Positions 5,806-6,262 of a stretch of 6,262 nt of DNA are shown piece after piece (position 1 is the stretch's first letter; every line of letters starts with the position of its first letter). The notes below the pieces were generated by a model. The model was not told the origin of the DNA. It was given only the letters and a program-made list of their open reading frames with translations, and searched no databases. Location of the stretch: NCBI GenBank assembly GCA_026997055.1, contig JALWJU010000180.1, forward strand, positions 1 through 6,262, given 5' to 3'. The translations under genes were made by a program, and so were the position numbers. This DNA is from Paracoccaceae bacterium (GTDB lineage Bacteria > Pseudomonadota > Alphaproteobacteria > Rhodobacterales > Rhodobacteraceae).

Positions 5806-5953
5806 GTCGCTTCCATTTCCCGCCCTACATAGGCCGGAATGTCGGAATTTGAAACATTTCCCGCGATTTCGACACATGCGCGTGAGCCTTTGTCGCAAAA
5901 CTTGCCAAATACCCCGGGCACGGACATCTCTGGGACAGGACGGAGGAGAGGCG
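5806..5953. promoter_or_regulatory. Divergent control region between ribA and the response regulator
   Basis: A 148-bp spacer, more AT-rich than its surroundings, that must hold promoters for both directions. For ribA, minus-strand TTTCAA (5854-5849) and TATGTA (5831-5826) are 17 bases apart, both weak matches. For the response regulator, TTGCCA (5902-5907) and CATCTC (5925-5930) are 17 bases apart with a poor -10. No FMN riboswitch is expected, because the space before ribA is too short and lacks its conserved parts. I see no CtrA-type TTAA-N7-TTAA site. Confidence 0.4.
5942..5948 (+). promoter_or_regulatory. Ribosome binding site of the response regulator
   Basis: GGAGGAG is a near-perfect Shine-Dalgarno sequence five bases before the ATG at 5954. 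It fixes that start and suggests strong translation. Confidence 0.8.
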
Positions 5954-6262
5954 ATGCCAAACGTGAAGAAGATCCTGCTGGTGGACGATGACGACGACCT
6001 GCGCGATGCGCTGGCCGAGCAGCTGGTGATGACCGAGGATTTCGACGTGTTCGAAGCCGCCACCGGCGCCGAGGCCATGCGCCGGGCCAGGGAGGCGCTC
6101 TATGACCTGGTGATTCTCGATGTGGGCCTGCCCGACACCGATGGCCGCGAACTGTGCCGGCTGATGCGCAAGCAGGGGGTGAAATGCCCGATCCTGATGC
6201 TCACCGGCCATGACAGCGATGCCGATACCATCCTGGGGCTGGATGCCGGGGCCAATGACTAC
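5954..6262 (+). CDS. Response regulator, receiver domain (partial, cut by right edge)
   Basis: The first 103 residues of a two-component response regulator, which changes activity when a histidine kinase phosphorylates it. The receiver domain is complete up to just before the expected conserved lysine: acidic cluster DDDDD (11-15) after KKILLV, phosphoacceptor D56 in YDLVILDVGLPDTDG, and the conserved threonine T84 in ILMLTGHD. The visible end, LGLDAGANDY, is the stretch normally followed by the KPF lysine motif and then, in the OmpR/PhoB class, a winged-helix DNA-binding domain. That class is likely because GLDAGANDY is typical of it and because I recall a closely similar OmpR-type regulator across Rhodobacteraceae, but the output domain is not in the window. 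It is divergent from ribA, with no kinase gene next to it on the visible side. Confidence 0.92.
   Translation, partial: MPNVKKILLVDDDDDLRDALAEQLVMTEDFDVFEAATGAEAMRRAREALYDLVILDVGLPDTDGRELCRLMRKQGVKCPILMLTGHDSDADTILGLDAGANDY

Noticed and set aside
5836..5861. An imperfect palindrome (GGAATGT ... ACATTTCC) in the ribA/response regulator spacer
   Set aside because: It has a bulge, short arms and an unmatched centre, about what chance allows in an AT-richer spacer; it matches no operator I know.
5806..6078. An N-terminal extension of ribA by 91 codons
   Set aside because: Most of it is antisense to the response regulator and would read through the divergent control region. The ATG at 5805 has a ribosome binding site and a normal N-terminus.
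1..6262. A mobile element, CRISPR array, toxin-antitoxin or defence system
   Set aside because: I saw no repeats with spacers, no transposase, integrase or recombinase, no tRNA, and no foreign codon use beyond the expression-related bias of the porin.

Overview
The window is ordinary, densely coded chromosome from a high-GC alphaproteobacterium, most likely of the Rhodobacteraceae/Roseobacter group. This rests on the strong preference for G or C at third codon positions, a DUF3576 lipoprotein next to leuS, a porin of the Rhodobacter type, and an OmpR-like response regulator whose receiver resembles one I remember as conserved across that family. No mobile element, CRISPR array, tRNA, rRNA or phage gene is visible.

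Layout. Positions 1-1276 (minus) hold the N-terminal half of leucyl-tRNA synthetase, which runs off the left edge. Upstream of it on the same strand is a DUF3576 lipoprotein gene (1360-1863), with a terminator-like hairpin between the two. Positions 1864-2158 form a divergent intergenic region with a candidate promoter for each direction and a clear stem-loop in the porin leader. The porin gene (2159-3028, plus) is followed by a strong Rho-independent terminator. Next on the plus strand come a YggS/PLPBP pyridoxal-phosphate homeostasis gene (3119-3772) and a small secreted PEBP-like protein (3816-4208). That gene meets, tail to tail with a 13-bp overlap, a minus-strand pair: ribA (4723-5805), then a YkuD-type L,D-transpeptidase homologue (4196-4726) whose GTG start overlaps the ribA stop. 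A 148-bp divergent spacer separates ribA from the start of a response regulator (5954 to the right edge, plus).

Functions. The genes are housekeeping and envelope functions: translation (leuS), cofactor supply (ribA for riboflavin, yggS for PLP homeostasis), the outer membrane (porin, DUF3576 lipoprotein), a possible cell-wall cross-linking enzyme, and a two-component regulator. The only operon-like links supported by the sequence are ribA-ldt (4-bp stop/start overlap) and, more weakly, yggS-PEBP (43-bp gap) and DUF3576-leuS (83-bp gap containing a hairpin). I found no sign of a new multi-gene system. The items most worth a second look are the porin leader stem-loop, the porin's nearly uncharged Trp-rich constriction segment, the signal-less L,D-transpeptidase coupled to ribA, and the minimal two-cysteine PEBP-like protein.
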